A stretch of DNA of 57,699 nt from Paenibacillus alkalitolerans (GTDB taxonomy: Bacteria; Bacillota; Bacilli; Paenibacillales; YIM-B00363): the NCBI RefSeq assembly GCF_016482785.1, contig NZ_JAEMXM010000034.1, positions 735 through 58,433 of the forward strand. The letters run 5' to 3'. Below the pieces are notes generated by a model, which saw only the letters and a list, made by a program, of their open reading frames with translations, ran no database searches and was not told the DNA's origin. A program made the position numbers and the translations under genes. Below are positions 37,016 through 45,178 of this stretch, piece after piece. Each line of letters opens with the position of its first letter. The first letter of the stretch is position 1.

Positions 37016-37987
37016 TCAAAAAGTTTTCCGACCGGAACGAACGACCATCACCATCGATACAAACATCACAGCGGACGAAATCATGAGCGCAAGCTTGCCC
37101 ATCGGATTGACGAAATAATGCCGGTAATTCATCCCGTCGGCATAGATGTTGAAAAACACGATAAAGAAAGCAAACGCGATCATTACGACCGTCCCGATCC
37201 GGTACACGGTCACCATCGCCAGCCGCTTCTCCTCATTCTTCCGGGCCGTCTGCATGTCGATCACCAGCTTGTGGAGCGAATCGATGACATCGTTGCCGTA
37301 CTTATGCTTGATGAGCAAAATATCCGCCAAATCTTCCGCCCACACATTGTCCACTCTTCGTGCAAACTCATAGAGTGCGTCTTCCAGCGAGTACCGCATG
37401 TGCGACTGCAGCTCCAGAAGCTTCCACTCGGACCGGACGTGATCGGGCATTGTCGGCGACGACCGGGCGATTATGTCTTGGACCGTGCGGCCGACGCTGT
37501 AATGAGCGATCATATTTTGAACGAGCTTGATCATGTCCAGCGCGATGCGGTGACGCTTTCGCTGCAGCCGGAATTTCACGTAAAAGTATGGCAGCGACCC
37601 AATCAGAATTGCGATAAATCCGTTTAGCAGCCACGTGTTTGTGGGAATCATCTTGTCCGCATCCAATGCAAAACGTTCCCGCAGCCCCGACACCATCCCG
37701 TTCACCGCAAACCAACCGATAACCCCAATAAACAGCATCGCTCCCGCTACAGCTTCCACCGGCGCTTTTATTTCGGCTATTTCCATGTCGTCCGCTAATT
37801 TTCGTACAACAGGAATTTCTTTCAACGACACGCCCGCCGCTTCGGTACGGGACGGCCCAAGAACGATACGCCGGCGCCTGCGTTCTTTCAGCCGGTGAGA
37901 ACACCACGCCAGCCACGTAACGATAATGAGACCGGCACCCGCAACCCATAACGCATAAAACACCGCCGTAGCCCAACGCACCGTCAT
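37016..37987 (-). CDS. TadB-like inner-membrane platform protein
   Basis: 323 residues from ATG 37987, which overlaps the tadA stop (ATGA). T2SSF-type domain: DMIKLVQNMIAHYSVGRTVQDII ... DLADILLIKHKYGNDVIDSLHKLV, with membrane helices at the N-terminus, near 100-120 and 130-150, and at the C-terminus. Partner of TadC. Confidence 0.87.
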   Translation of the reverse strand: MTVRWATAVFYALWVAGAGLIIVTWLAWCSHRLKERRRRRIVLGPSRTEAAGVSLKEIPVVRKLADDMEIAEIKAPVEAVAGAMLFIGVIGWFAVNGMVSGLRERFALDADKMIPTNTWLLNGFIAILIGSLPYFYVKFRLQRKRHRIALDMIKLVQNMIAHYSVGRTVQDIIARSSPTMPDHVRSEWKLLELQSHMRYSLEDALYEFARRVDNVWAEDLADILLIKHKYGNDVIDSLHKLVIDMQTARKNEEKRLAMVTVYRIGTVVMIAFAFFIVFFNIYADGMNYRHYFVNPMGKLALMISSAVMFVSMVMVVRSGRKTF

Positions 37988-39399
37988 TCCCACACCCCCA
38001 ATGCTCTGAACGGCTCGCTTTCAGCTCCATAAGAGTACATATGATTGCGTAACGGCGCGCTTAGCTTGTGGCCGGTGAAGCGCCACGTTTTCGCCTCGAA
38101 ATCCCACAGGACAAGCGGCCGCACTTGCGGGTTTGCCGATTCATCCACCGACAATTCCGTTATTTCGGTTACGATGCGGCGAACTTTGCCGCCGATGCGC
38201 ACCAACCGCAAGAAGACGAGAATATTGAAAGCGCGCGCTACCCGGCGTTCCACGTCTGCATAATCATGCATCCGTCCGTCCTGCTTCACCATGTCGACGA
38301 CATCCGACAGGAACGACTCCCGGTATTTCGTATGCATCGTGCCCATGACGTCGTGCCCGCGAAGCGCCCCTTGCACCATCTGCGACACTTCCGCGCCCTT
38401 CGCCTCCCCGACGATCACCCATTCGGGGCTCATAACCAACAGCGGCTTGAACGCTTCTTCCATCGACAATTCCGAATCCGACGACTCCCGGGCCGCCAGG
38501 ATATTCCGCTGCCCCCGAAGCCTCTCGCGCAGCGCAATTTCAAACTCCTTCTCCAACGTCCGGATGCGTTCTTCCTCCGGAATTTCCGATGCGATCGCAA
38601 ACAGAAAAGTCGTCTTGCCGGTGTTCGTACCCCCGCCGATCAGAAAGCTTGCGTGATATCGGACGAATAGTCGGAGCAGCTCCGCCATTTCGCCGTTGAT
38701 TGTCCCGAGCTCAATAAGCTTCTCGAGCGTTACGTCCTTCACGATGAAGTTCCTTATATGAATGCTAGGAACATCCGTGTAAGGTTCCCTCGTCATCACG
38801 AGCCGGGAGCGATTCCATAAATACGACTGCACGAAAGGCTGCCGTTCGCTGATCGGCTTCTTCCCGCATAAAGCGAGCCGGTCTTGCAGCAGACGGACTT
38901 CTTCCAAGCTTGCGAAGGAACGGTGATGGAGAGTCTGCCTGCCGTTGCGAATGAGAAAGATGCGACGTCCGATCACCTGCACCTCCTCCACATCCGGCAG
39001 CTGCTTCAAATCTTCAATGAGCCCGGCGCCGCAAGTCATCGCGAATACACATTCCGTAGGAGAAAGGGTGTCTATTAGAGTAGCCGGATCGATCTCTAGC
39101 CGATATTCGGTCAACAGAGTATCTATTACGGCTTTCATCCTGGCCTGTGCGCCGGGTTCTCCAAGCCCTGCTTGCAATATGTCCCTATGAAGCTCCTCGT
39201 CCCCCTTCGAACGATTCGTAAGGTGCTCATATATGATCTGGGAAGCGTCTTCCAAGGGCAGCCGGTTGTTTGTACCGTCAGCATGCTGCTCATGCTTCCC
39301 GTGAATTCTTGGAACACCGGCATTTTTCGATTCGATGTAATGAATATCTCTTACATAGTTAGCCGCATTGAAACGAACTCTCGCTTTCAACCCAGTCAT
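37984..39399 (-). CDS. tadA: TadA/CpaF-type secretion ATPase
   Basis: 471 residues from ATG 39399; the upstream in-frame extension overlaps tadZ and is rejected. It is a type II/IV secretion ATPase. Walker A is GGGTNTGKTTFLFA, Walker B WVIVGEAKGAEV, and the His box region GHDVMGTMHT. It powers pilin polymerisation. Starts 11 bases after the tadZ stop. Confidence 0.95.
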   Translation of the reverse strand: MTGLKARVRFNAANYVRDIHYIESKNAGVPRIHGKHEQHADGTNNRLPLEDASQIIYEHLTNRSKGDEELHRDILQAGLGEPGAQARMKAVIDTLLTEYRLEIDPATLIDTLSPTECVFAMTCGAGLIEDLKQLPDVEEVQVIGRRIFLIRNGRQTLHHRSFASLEEVRLLQDRLALCGKKPISERQPFVQSYLWNRSRLVMTREPYTDVPSIHIRNFIVKDVTLEKLIELGTINGEMAELLRLFVRYHASFLIGGGTNTGKTTFLFAIASEIPEEERIRTLEKEFEIALRERLRGQRNILAARESSDSELSMEEAFKPLLVMSPEWVIVGEAKGAEVSQMVQGALRGHDVMGTMHTKYRESFLSDVVDMVKQDGRMHDYADVERRVARAFNILVFLRLVRIGGKVRRIVTEITELSVDESANPQVRPLVLWDFEAKTWRFTGHKLSAPLRNHMYSYGAESEPFRALGVWE

Positions 39400-39410
39400 C
39401 CGCTGCCCCC

Positions 39411-40622
39411 CTAAGAAAACAAAGCCGAAAGAATAGAGAATACTCCGTTTCGGCGGCCCTTGTTTTGCTCCGGCAAAGGAGAAGCGCCGGCGGCAACCGA
39501 TAATACCGATGCTAGCCGGTGTACGCCTGACGCAAACGATTCGGCTCCAGGCATGTCGCATAACGGAATTCCTTCTTGGACCGCCTTAACTCCCGCACCT
39601 CCCGCAACGTTCGGAAGCACCCCGGCAACGTCCATACGCAGCGAGCCGGCAATCTTCTCCGGCTTCTCTCCTTGCGGATCGTATCCGTTCAGTATGAACG
39701 ACATTCGGCCCGGATCGAGACCGACGTATTTCCAATAGCAGTCATACCACTCGTTCCAGCTCCACAAATACGAACCGAATCTTTGCTGTGCAACAAGCCA
39801 TCTTACGTCCGCATGCCTTACCGCGCAAATCGTAGCCGCATTATCGGGAATAGCGGATACGTCCACGATCGTGATATCGAAAGTCGTTCTGCATACGTCA
39901 AGCAAGTGCTTGACCATGTCCGGGGTGACATCGTCCGCCGTGTCCCTCCGGTGCGTCCCCGGCAATATTCGAAGCTGCGGGGATTGACGATACGGAATGC
40001 ACGTATCCCAAAGCTCGGACCGCTTCAGCACTCCGGTTTGCAATTTGGACCGAAGCGTCAGGTTGGAGCGGTCCCTCTCCGGCAAATGCAGGCACGCCCG
40101 GATTTCCGGGTTTTTCAAATTAAGATCGAGCAGCCCGATCTGGAGCGGAGAATGACGGGCAAGCGCCAAAGCCGTGTTGATCGCCACGGCGGTCGCGCCG
40201 TCTTTGCTGGCAGCCGACCATATGGCCGTGACAATACCGGGTCCGGCCGTCGTTGGATCGTTATCCGAATCGTTCACGACGCGAATGATTTCTTCGTCGC
40301 TTATTCCCAGCGGCGCGATCCGTATTCCGGCTTCATCCGCCAGACGGTAGAGAATCTCCAGCCACAAGGAGTCATAGACTGTTTCGTCGGGAATGACCGT
40401 TATTTTGGCTTGGGGCTGCCGGTTTCGAACCGTTGCGACCCATTCCCAAGGATACGATTCTTGGAACAGGCTCGAATGAAGAACGATTTCATCATATGAA
40501 CGATCCAATTCGGAGAAAAATGCCGCCTTCTCATGCACAACGGTCAATGAGCCGTCAACCGCCATGGAAGATTGCACAGCCGTCAACAGATCCCCCTGTT
40601 TCATTCCGAGAAGCGCGCTCAT
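39411..40622 (-). CDS. TadZ/CpaE-like ParA-superfamily localisation protein
   Basis: 403 residues. An N-terminal receiver-like region (about 1-120) precedes a MinD/ParA-type domain. The loop that should be KGGxGKT reads ASKDGATAVA, so the nucleotide-binding lysine is missing. The later LQIGLLDLNLKNPEI and ITIVDVSAIPDNA strands are retained. TadZ proteins position the pilus machine, and degenerate Walker A is known in the group. The start overlaps the cpaB stop (ATGA). Confidence 0.8.
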   Translation of the reverse strand: MSALLGMKQGDLLTAVQSSMAVDGSLTVVHEKAAFFSELDRSYDEIVLHSSLFQESYPWEWVATVRNRQPQAKITVIPDETVYDSLWLEILYRLADEAGIRIAPLGISDEEIIRVVNDSDNDPTTAGPGIVTAIWSAASKDGATAVAINTALALARHSPLQIGLLDLNLKNPEIRACLHLPERDRSNLTLRSKLQTGVLKRSELWDTCIPYRQSPQLRILPGTHRRDTADDVTPDMVKHLLDVCRTTFDITIVDVSAIPDNAATICAVRHADVRWLVAQQRFGSYLWSWNEWYDCYWKYVGLDPGRMSFILNGYDPQGEKPEKIAGSLRMDVAGVLPNVAGGAGVKAVQEGIPLCDMPGAESFASGVHRLASVLSVAAGASPLPEQNKGRRNGVFSILSALFS

Positions 40623-41392
40623 TTCGATTCATCCCCTTCCGCTGGCAATGTTTTCGACAATAACTCATAACCTGGTGTAACCCGAGCCGGAGAAGTATCC
40701 TGCAAAGACAAATCCGGAAGCGCAAGCTTAATGGTTCCCATGATCCGGGCCAACGTGTAAGCTTCGTAAACCTCTTCCGACATAATAAACGTGTTCACAT
40801 CCGGTTTGCCGTTCGCCGCCCCTCTTACTCTCTGATGCTGCCGGCCGGTCGGTTGGAACGCTGCATCCAAAGAGGCGGTATCCGTCACTTCGGCTCCCTC
40901 CGCCGTCCGTACGCCGGCTACTCGTAATCCTTCTATAATTTTGAGAGAGCCGACCAGCTCTCCACCGATTTCCTTCGCTTCGGAAAACTCCACCCATACG
41001 TCCACACGGTCGCCTCTGCGAATCATGTTGCTTACGTTTGCGACGTCGTCCGTCTTAAAGGAGATGTAACGTTCCCCGTCCCTCGGCGTAATTTGATCGT
41101 CCGCCAGCTTCCAGGGCAATATTTGTTCTTCCGGTCCTATGGGGGCAACCGCCGTCTTTCCGACGACATCCGCCGCTTTCGTGACGGCCCCCGGCTGCAG
41201 AGCATTCACAGGTACGGTTGCTTTGCGCAGCATGGACGCGTCGATGATTTCTCCGCTAGCGATAAGTCTCGCCGGCATTAATGCTGCGGTTGTGTCGATT
41301 TGCTTCTCCACCCGGTTGGCATACCACGAATAGCCGTACACGGATGCCGCCATCATGGCGATACCCACGATCGTCACGATCCACTTGCGCAT
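40619..41392 (-). CDS. cpaB: CpaB/RcpC-like Flp pilus assembly protein (SAF domain)
   Basis: 257 residues. An N-terminal signal-anchor (KWIVTIVGIAMMAASVYGYSW) is followed by a SAF domain (MPARLIASGEIIDASMLRKATVP ... GKTAVAPIGPEEQI) and an RcpC-like segment with a DVANVSNMIRRGDRVDVWVEF motif. First gene of the Tad operon. AGGAGTG lies 11 bases before ATG 41392. Confidence 0.9.
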   Translation of the reverse strand: MRKWIVTIVGIAMMAASVYGYSWYANRVEKQIDTTAALMPARLIASGEIIDASMLRKATVPVNALQPGAVTKAADVVGKTAVAPIGPEEQILPWKLADDQITPRDGERYISFKTDDVANVSNMIRRGDRVDVWVEFSEAKEIGGELVGSLKIIEGLRVAGVRTAEGAEVTDTASLDAAFQPTGRQHQRVRGAANGKPDVNTFIMSEEVYEAYTLARIMGTIKLALPDLSLQDTSPARVTPGYELLSKTLPAEGDESK

Positions 41393-41424
41393 AGTAAAAA
41401 ATCACTCCTGGTCACAAAAATCCT

Positions 41425-41475
41425 GAAAAAAGAAAACGCCCAGCTACCGCTTTCATTCAAGCGGTAACCAGGCGA
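41425..41475 (-). terminator. Terminator hairpin in the Tad operon leader (possible attenuator)
   Basis: On the minus strand a 15-bp stem (GCCTGGTTACCGCTT / AAGCGGTAGCTGGGC, with G-T pairs) is followed by GTTTTCTTTTTTC. It sits between the operon's promoter and cpaB, so it would stop most transcripts unless read-through is regulated. A small GCGAAAGC hairpin precedes it. Confidence 0.8.
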
Positions 41476-41509
41476 TGCTTTCGCTCTGTGAAATATTCAA
41501 CTGCCTAAA

Positions 41510-41538
41510 ATTTAACACAATGAGAAAAGGCTCGTCAA
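41510..41538 (-). promoter_or_regulatory. SigA-type promoter of the Tad operon
   Basis: TTGACG (41538-41533), 17-base spacer, TTAAAT (41515-41510) on the minus strand. The resulting leader would be about 110 bases. Confidence 0.65.
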
Positions 41539-41637
41539 CACATTATTTTCGTTGCTGAGGCATAGAAAAATATACCAAAACCCCTGCAACGATATTATTA
41601 TTAACATAAATTACTTTCAACAACAAGCGAGGTACAT

Positions 41638-42240
41638 ATGAAAAAAACGTTTGCGGCGTTATTTTTGTCAACGGGTGCGGCTTTATTGGTCTATGTTATG
41701 TCCGGAATTTCTTTGCTCGCGACTACGTTTGTTATATTAATTTGCGCACTGGTTATCGGAAGTTTCATATGGCGCAAAAGCTCGGAAAATAAGCGGCTTG
41801 ACTTGAAGAGGCGAGTAGTAACCGGTCTTATAGCCGGCGCTCTGGCAACCGCTCTTTATGACGTGTTTCGTTTTTTACTCATTAAAATAACCGGCATTAT
41901 GTTCTGGCCTTTCGATATTTTTAACATTTTCGGCAAGGCGCTTGTCGGCGCGGAACAGGCCGGTTTCTGGGTTACGATTTTAGGATTCGTATTTCATATC
42001 GCCAACGGCATCGGCTTTGGGATCGCTTATACGATTGCCTTCGGCGAGCGGGGCATCTGGATGGGTATTCTTTGGGCCATGATCCTGGAAGCGATGATGG
42101 TGACCGTATACCCCGGTTGGCTTGGGCTAAAGGCTTTGGATGAATTTTTGTCGGTGTCCGTATTCGGTCATTTTGTCTACGGAATTACTTTGGGGTACAT
42201 GGCTAAGAGACTAATTCTTAGGAAGGAGGTTGCCTCTTGA
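41638..42240 (+). CDS. Multipass membrane protein, unknown, first gene of a toxin operon
   Basis: 200 residues with about six membrane helices (residues about 5-22, 25-45, 60-80, 108-132, 140-160, 172-190). No family I recognise. A conserved-looking polar pair, GHFVYGITLGYMAKR, ends the protein. RBS GCGAGGT. It overlaps the next gene by 4 bases (TTGA) and belongs to the operon ending in a secreted nuclease and its immunity protein. A role in export or self-protection is inferred from position only. Confidence 0.75.
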   Translation: MKKTFAALFLSTGAALLVYVMSGISLLATTFVILICALVIGSFIWRKSSENKRLDLKRRVVTGLIAGALATALYDVFRFLLIKITGIMFWPFDIFNIFGKALVGAEQAGFWVTILGFVFHIANGIGFGIAYTIAFGERGIWMGILWAMILEAMMVTVYPGWLGLKALDEFLSVSVFGHFVYGITLGYMAKRLILRKEVAS

Positions 42241-43394
42241 GCGATCAAAGTAGTTTGGCCGCGAAAATTTCGGGTATATGGTGGGTGCGGGTACCTCTTT
42301 TGGCAAGAAGGCTATCAACAAAACTGACTCACAATTTGCTTGACGGCTTTTACTTGAATGCTTGGCCGGTCGTTTCCGCTATTGCGCCGCCTCTTGTGCT
42401 GTTGTCGGGTTTGGCTGCCGGGTGGCTGGAGCCCGAAAGCAGGCAAGTATTTTCCGAATCACTTACGCTGATGATGCTCATGGCCGCAATCGGCACCATG
42501 AGCGCCCAGCTTGGAATGATGTTTCTGCTGGGATATATTGCGGGTGATGTTTTTGCCGGCAGCGCGCTGAAAGATATCATTTCCAGCCCCATACTGTATG
42601 GAATACCGAAGATCATTGAATATGCAATCATGGCGATTCTGCTCATCAAGTTTCCCGTGGCTATCAAAATGCTCGCAGCCGAAATCAAGCTGCCGGGCAT
42701 CCGATTGAAGGCGAAATTCGTGATCGCCGCCATTCTCCACGTTGCATTAACCGGGGTGCTCGTATATTTATGGACGCAGGCGACCCCTGTATTGCTGCGG
42801 CCGTTGTTCACATGGCGCGGATTTGATCCGACGGTGCGGGCAATGGCTCCGCTGCAGCAGCATGGGATGGTGATTGTCGTCATCGCGGTTACGGCTTCGG
42901 CCGCACGGATGGTGATTCAAGGGTGGACCGCGTTTGAAGCAAATCTCAGCTCCAAGCTGGATCCTCTGCAAGAACGGCTGTTGTCGGCGCCTGTTGTGCA
43001 GTCTTTAACCGAGAATCTGAACAAGTGGTTCCTTTTGATCGCGGCGACGATATGGTCTTGTTTATTGCTGTCGGGCGTGTACCAGTCGTTCTTTGATGCG
43101 GTTGTGATCGCCGGCGTTACCTTTTGCCTTCTCGGAATAAGGAAAGGAGTCATTCCGTTGCCGCTCGGATTTTGGGCTCGGCTCATGGAACGAATTCCGC
43201 TGCTCATACGGCTTGGGATCGGTTTTTTCATTGTTCACTATCTTTCGCAAACGTTATTGGCCGGTCTTATGGGTCAAACGAATACGTTCAGACCGGTCCT
43301 GTATTTAACCGTGGTTTCGATGATTATCATCTTTTTGCTCACTCCGGGTACGGCGGAGAAACCGGTCAAGGAAGGGGATGAGCAAAAGACATGA
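42237..43394 (+). CDS. Large multipass membrane protein, unknown, second gene of the toxin operon
   Basis: 385 residues from TTG 42237, with a strong GGAAGGAGGTT site. Roughly eight to nine membrane helices. A short amphipathic N-terminus (WWVRVPLLARRLSTKL) precedes them, and a cytosolic linker (WTAFEANLSSKLDPLQERLLS) lies between the helix groups. No family I recognise; not an ABC permease or Sec-type protein by motif. It overlaps the toxin gene start by 4 bases (ATGA), so the three genes are translationally coupled. Confidence 0.75.
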   Translation: MSDQSSLAAKISGIWWVRVPLLARRLSTKLTHNLLDGFYLNAWPVVSAIAPPLVLLSGLAAGWLEPESRQVFSESLTLMMLMAAIGTMSAQLGMMFLLGYIAGDVFAGSALKDIISSPILYGIPKIIEYAIMAILLIKFPVAIKMLAAEIKLPGIRLKAKFVIAAILHVALTGVLVYLWTQATPVLLRPLFTWRGFDPTVRAMAPLQQHGMVIVVIAVTASAARMVIQGWTAFEANLSSKLDPLQERLLSAPVVQSLTENLNKWFLLIAATIWSCLLLSGVYQSFFDAVVIAGVTFCLLGIRKGVIPLPLGFWARLMERIPLLIRLGIGFFIVHYLSQTLLAGLMGQTNTFRPVLYLTVVSMIIIFLLTPGTAEKPVKEGDEQKT

Positions 43395-44263
43395 TGCGCA
43401 GGTGGACCGTAATACCGATTTTCATCGTCTTTTTCGCGTTGTTTCCCGAGATTGCGTATGCGGATAACTGCAGCAGCTTGGGCGATTGCTTCGGCACGCT
43501 TAGAGCCGCGGTTGCCGCGACAGTCGGCCTTGCCATATTTGCCACCATCCTCAGCATCGGTCTTGATTTTATTCCTATTGTCGGCACTGCGAAAGGGATT
43601 ATCGAATCCATCACCGGAAGAGACCTGATAACCGGAGAAGAATTGGCCAAATGGGAAAGGGCCATGGGCATTATTCCGTTCGTCGGAGCGGTGCCGGGGC
43701 TGGTGAAGCTAGGGAAGCTGGGCGACGATCTGGCCGATGCAAGCAAGGCGATGGATACGGTTGGCGAGGCAGGCAGTTCCCTTAAAAAGGTGGACTATGG
43801 AGACCACTATACGAAAGTTGACGGCAAGAAAGCGTTGAAACCCGACATTGAGTACACAACCAATGAAGGTTACCGCTATACAACCGATAGTAACGGAAGA
43901 ATAGCGAGCGCGGAGGCCAATTTGCAGCTTGGTAAAGCAGACCGGAATAAATATGCGCAAAGGAAGGTCGGCGGGGAGGACAGGTTATCGAGCGATGACG
44001 GCGGACATCTGGTGGCGAGCATTTTCAAAGGTTCCGGCGAAATTGACAACATGGTACCGATGGATGCTACACTGAACAGGAGCGAGTATAAAGTGTTGGA
44101 GAACACTTGGAAAAAGGCTTTAGAAGAAGGCAAAACGGTTGAAGTCAGAGTTGAACCTATATATAGCGGGGACTCGGCCCGTCCTTCGAAATTTGAAGTG
44201 GAATATAAAATCGACGGCAAGAAATATGAAGTGAATTTAACGAATTATGAAGGGGGTCCGTAA
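43391..44263 (+). CDS. Sec-exported pre-toxin-TG nuclease (YeeF-type polymorphic toxin)
   Basis: 290 residues. A signal peptide (cleavage near EIAYA-DN) precedes a hydrophobic segment with the pre-toxin TG pattern: DFIPIVGTAKGIIESITGRDLITGEELAKWERAMG. The C-terminal domain (about 140-290) is a DNA/RNA non-specific endonuclease of the Endonuclea_NS_2 type: DRLSSDDGGHLVASIFKGSGEIDNMVPMDATLNRSEYK. It has the DxGH histidine and an asparagine for metal binding, ending with SARPSKFEVEYKIDG. It resembles the C-terminal toxin of B. subtilis YeeF, but lacks an LXG domain and is short. Immunity gene follows 3 bases later. Confidence 0.88.
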   Translation: MMRRWTVIPIFIVFFALFPEIAYADNCSSLGDCFGTLRAAVAATVGLAIFATILSIGLDFIPIVGTAKGIIESITGRDLITGEELAKWERAMGIIPFVGAVPGLVKLGKLGDDLADASKAMDTVGEAGSSLKKVDYGDHYTKVDGKKALKPDIEYTTNEGYRYTTDSNGRIASAEANLQLGKADRNKYAQRKVGGEDRLSSDDGGHLVASIFKGSGEIDNMVPMDATLNRSEYKVLENTWKKALEEGKTVEVRVEPIYSGDSARPSKFEVEYKIDGKKYEVNLTNYEGGP

Positions 44264-44265
44264 AT

Positions 44266-44679
44266 TTGGAAACAAAACAAATGGAAGCTTTATACCAAAA
44301 AATAGCCAACGTCTTGAATAATATGATTCCGGAAGATTGGAAAAAGATCTTGCTGTACGCGGAGTTCAGAGAAGGATTTTCTCAAGTGTTTTTTTATTAC
44401 TATCCGCAGGAAAACCGGGGAAAACCGGTATATAGCTTGGATATAACGGATATTTTTAATGTGGATAGACGTCATCACAAAGGTTTAAAGCAAGAGCTCT
44501 ATGAATGCTTCGAGCAGCTTTGGAATGAATTCAAGGCGCAGGAACAAGAGCAATGGACGAGTTTAACTTACACGTTAGATAACACGGGCCGAATGAAAAT
44601 CGACTATGGGTATGAGGACATTTCGCAAATAAGCCCTGTTGAGAAACAAGAGAAGTGGGAAGCTCGATATTTAGACTGA
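44266..44679 (+). CDS. YezG-family immunity protein
   Basis: 137 residues, cytosolic. It has METKQMEALYQKIANVLNNMIPEDW, the fold start of YezG (DUF600), then LYAEFREGFSQVFFYYYP and YTLDNTGRMKIDYGYEDI, and a trailing WEARYLD. In B. subtilis YezG neutralises YeeF. Start TTG 44266 follows AAGGGGG of the toxin end. It is the expected cognate immunity for the preceding nuclease. Confidence 0.93.
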   Translation: METKQMEALYQKIANVLNNMIPEDWKKILLYAEFREGFSQVFFYYYPQENRGKPVYSLDITDIFNVDRRHHKGLKQELYECFEQLWNEFKAQEQEQWTSLTYTLDNTGRMKIDYGYEDISQISPVEKQEKWEARYLD

Positions 44680-44779
44680 AACCTATGACGGCATAATATT
44701 TATAATATAAATGACATAAAAATCCGTTTGGCAAACATAGGGCATGCACTGCACTTTATGCAAGCAAGGAGGAGTTTGA

Positions 44780-45151
44780 ATGTCCTTATTTGACAAATTT
44801 AAACAGGGTGCATCCGAGGCTGCAAAAAAAGCGCAACAAACCGTTGAACTTACCCGTTTAAAGACACAAATTTCCGTGAAAGAGAAGGAAATCGAGAAGA
44901 GCTATAACTTCATCGGCAAAGCGGTTTTTGAAGCATTTTCGAAAGGGGATATGTCCCAGTCCGAAAGTGAAGTTCGTGCCGTATGTCAGCTCATTTCTCA
45001 GTTGAAGCAAGAGATAAAGTTACTGGATCAAAAAATTATCGACGTTCGAAATGAAAAAGAGTGTGTTTGCGGTACATCCGTCTCGGCAAACGCCAAATTT
45101 TGTCCCGAGTGCGGGAATAAATTTGACTACGGCACAAATCTTGAGGACTGA
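44780..45151 (+). CDS. Coiled-coil zinc-ribbon protein
   Basis: 123 residues. Residues 1-90 are helical and heptad-like (LKTQISVKEKEIEKSYNFIGKAV ... LISQLKQEIKLLDQKI). The C-terminus is a four-cysteine zinc ribbon (CVCGTSVSANAKFCPECG). Such proteins are common in Firmicutes, but I cannot state a role. AGGAGG upstream. It lies 100 bases after the immunity gene behind an AT-rich TATAAT-containing gap (44701-44706), so it is probably separately transcribed. Confidence 0.8.
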   Translation: MSLFDKFKQGASEAAKKAQQTVELTRLKTQISVKEKEIEKSYNFIGKAVFEAFSKGDMSQSESEVRAVCQLISQLKQEIKLLDQKIIDVRNEKECVCGTSVSANAKFCPECGNKFDYGTNLED

Positions 45152-45178
45152 GCGGACTGCTCGTCGACGAATACAATG

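Noticed and set aside
41420-41503. Confident c-di-GMP (GEMM-I) riboswitch call
   Set aside because: Only GGTTACCG- and GGTAGC-like pieces match; the conserved first aptamer half is absent.
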